The notes under the pieces: generated by a model
What the model was told of the DNA's origin: nothing
What the model saw: the letters and a program-made list of their open reading frames with translations, nothing else
Databases searched by the model: none
Made by a program: the position numbers and the translations under genes
Assembly (NCBI RefSeq): GCF_050410795.1
Contig: NZ_CP191258.1
Coordinates: 1,798,001 to 1,862,000 of the forward strand
Direction: 5' to 3'
DNA from: Fontivita pretiosa
Lineage (GTDB): Bacteria; Planctomycetota; Phycisphaerae; Tepidisphaerales; Tepidisphaeraceae
DNA: 64,000 nucleotides
Shown: piece by piece, positions 62,728-64,000 of the stretch
Numbering within the stretch: position 1 is the first letter of the stretch
Layout: every line of letters starts with the position of its first letter

Positions 62728-63705
62728 TCATCCCTTCATCGCTTCCACGCCGCCCATGATCTCCGACAGCTCGGTGGTGATCTGGCTCTGGCGGGCGCGG
62801 TTGTATTGCAGCGTCAGGGCCCTGGCCATCTTGTCGGCGTTGTCGGTGGCGCTCTTCATCGCGACCATTCTCGCCACGTGCTCGCTGGTGGTGGCGTCGA
62901 GGAACGTCTGGAAGAACGCGGTCTTGACCGTCAATGGAAGCAGCTCGTCCAGCAGCTCGCGCGCCGACGGACTGAAGTCATAGATGACTTCGGCGTGCAG
63001 CCCGTGTGCTTCGGGGTAGACCTGCGCTTCCCCGGGCTGCATGGCCATGGCGCCGGCCTGCGCCTGAGCTTCCTTCTCCGCGACCTGCCGGGCGATGTGT
63101 TCTGTCGCCTCCTGCACGCCTGCCAGCGGCAACAGCGTCAGCACGTCCGGTCGCTGCACCCCGGTGCTGATGAAGTTCATGTAGGCCACGTGTACCGCGT
63201 CCACCTGTTCGTCGGTGAAACGCTTGAGCAGCGGCTGAAGCACGCGATCCGCGTCGGCGTAGGTGGGGACATCCCTGGCCTCGCAACGGAAGGCCATCGG
63301 GCGTTTCTGATAGTTGAAGTAGTTGATTCCCTTCTTGCCGACGACATAAAGCTCCACACGGTTGCCCTGGGCTTCGGCCTCGTGCATGAAGCTGAGGGCG
63401 CGGCGCAGGACGTTGCCGTTGTACGCCCCGGCCAGTCCGCGGTTGCTGGTGATGACCACCAGCGCGATCACGCCGGTGCGTGTCTGAGGGGTGGGGCGTC
63501 GCAGCAGCGGATGCTCGACATTGCCGACGCTGGCGGCCAGCTCGCGGACCAGCTCGCGAACCTTCATCGTGTAGGGTTTGGTCCCGACGGCGCGCTTCAG
63601 CGATTTCTGAAACTTCGCCGTCGCGATCATCTGCATCGTCTTGGTGATCTTGCGGATGTTGCGGACCGCCTTCCGCCGCTTCACAATCGCCCGTGCCTTT
63701 GCCAT
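62728..63705 (-). CDS. atpG: F-type ATP synthase gamma subunit
   Basis: 325 residues, longer than the usual 285-290. The N-terminal helix MAKARAIVKRRKAVRNIRKITKTMQMIATAKFQKS and the C-terminal helix EHVARMVAMKSATDNADKMARALTLQYNRARQSQITTELSEIMGG are the highly conserved coiled-coil stalk ends. The Rossmann-like middle shows ALVVITSNRGLAGAYNGNVLR. Extra length comes from a region around residues 210-240 (AEKEAQAQAGAMAMQPGEAQVYPEAHGLHAEV). The subunit is the rotor shaft linking F1 catalysis to the c-ring. The gene to its left is the AI-2E transporter and the gene upstream is not atpA. Confidence 0.95.
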   Translation of the reverse strand: MAKARAIVKRRKAVRNIRKITKTMQMIATAKFQKSLKRAVGTKPYTMKVRELVRELAASVGNVEHPLLRRPTPQTRTGVIALVVITSNRGLAGAYNGNVLRRALSFMHEAEAQGNRVELYVVGKKGINYFNYQKRPMAFRCEARDVPTYADADRVLQPLLKRFTDEQVDAVHVAYMNFISTGVQRPDVLTLLPLAGVQEATEHIARQVAEKEAQAQAGAMAMQPGEAQVYPEAHGLHAEVIYDFSPSARELLDELLPLTVKTAFFQTFLDATTSEHVARMVAMKSATDNADKMARALTLQYNRARQSQITTELSEIMGGVEAMKG

Positions 63706-63797
63706 GGCGGGGGATTAGAAACATCCCGGGCACGGGAATCAAGCTCCGCCCGGCGGGGCGTCAGCCTGGCCTCGGCGAGCAAGCACCGACGAGGCCG

Positions 63798-64000
63798 TTA
63801 CACGATCCAGGCCAGCGGATCGCCGCTCATCGGCACCAGCAGGATGTATCGGGGCGGCAGCAGGACGATGTATCGGATGCCGGGCACATCTGTGGCGGTG
63901 TCGGGCAACTGCTGGCCGCGGCGGGCGATCACGGCGTTGCTCACGTTAAGCTCGCCGTCGGAAACCGCCCGACCGTTCAATGCCACGCTCTGATCGGCCC
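63798..64000 (-). CDS. 3' end of an unidentified gene, continues beyond the window
   Basis: The minus-strand frame is open to the window edge and stops at 63798. The visible 67 residues (DQSVALNGRAVSDGELNVSN, GIRYIVLLPPRYILLVPMSGDPLAWIV) show a beta-rich end with no clear family. It lies upstream of atpG on the same strand with a 92-base gap. The sequence does not resemble the end of AtpA. Confidence 0.5.
   Translation of the reverse strand, partial: ADQSVALNGRAVSDGELNVSNAVIARRGQQLPDTATDVPGIRYIVLLPPRYILLVPMSGDPLAWIV

Noticed and set aside
1..64000. CRISPR array, tRNA or rRNA genes
   Set aside because: No regularly spaced direct repeats and no recognisable cloverleaf or rRNA segment were found in the gaps between genes; small RNAs cannot be excluded by reading alone.

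Overview
The window is high-GC (about 64% by eye), densely coded chromosomal DNA that looks like a planctomycete, most likely of the Phycisphaerae lineage. The grounds are: several large secreted proteins that end in duplicated EF-hand (dockerin-like) motifs followed by a PEP-CTERM-type tail; an N-terminal motif of the LEPR-XLL kind; a pseudopilin of the planctomycete type; a sigma/anti-sigma pair followed by an STN-domain protein; a DUF6785-like membrane protein; and a substrate-binding/AraC fusion regulator of the XylR type. The lineage is an inference from gene content only.

Layout. 1-5.98 kb: tail of a membrane protein, a PIN toxin/antitoxin pair, an AEC transporter, a lipoprotein, a Cys-rich small protein, then an ECF sigma / anti-sigma / STN-domain operon read right to left. 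6.1-9.5 kb: trpA, a VWA-domain protein and a KDG-kinase-like sugar kinase. The kinase is the last gene of an apparent four-gene minus-strand operon (13.1 to 8.4 kb): APH-fold kinase, divergent enolase, D-threonine-aldolase-like protein, KDG-kinase-like protein. 13.3-15.3 kb: response regulator plus HD-GYP phosphodiesterase, coupled by an ATGA overlap. 15.4-24.4 kb: mostly housekeeping: DUF6785 membrane protein, psd-pssA, gltX with an unusual insertion, a lipoprotein, argD and an oxidoreductase.

24.6-46.9 kb is a surface-protein region. It holds an exonuclease/endonuclease-fold protein, a trypsin-like protease and three large beta-helical or repetitive proteins, all carrying EF-hand pairs and PEP-CTERM-like tails, plus a further PEP-CTERM protein with no EF-hands. 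Interspersed are a pseudopilin, a HExxH metalloprotease, a coiled-coil lipoprotein, a DMT transporter and an FHA protein. 46.8-51.6 kb: XylR-like regulator divergent from a glycogen-debranching enzyme, then ffh.

51.7-55.3 kb is accessory: a lipoprotein whose upstream region is cut by an IS3-family element with a frameshifted transposase, a membrane protein typical of planctomycetes, gene remnants and a REP-like palindrome. 55.3-64 kb: a delta-60/PKD/RTX-type secreted protein, a zinc-ribbon membrane protein, tsaB, an AI-2E-family transporter with an extra C-terminal domain, atpG, and the 3' end of an unidentified gene. GC-rich hairpin repeats are scattered between genes. I recognised no tRNA, rRNA or CRISPR array.

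The observations most worth a second look are the kinase-enolase-aldolase-kinase operon, whose enolase has two replaced active-site residues; the HTH-like insertion after the KMSKS loop of GluRS; and the set of enzymes and giant proteins sharing one EF-hand-pair plus PEP-CTERM module.
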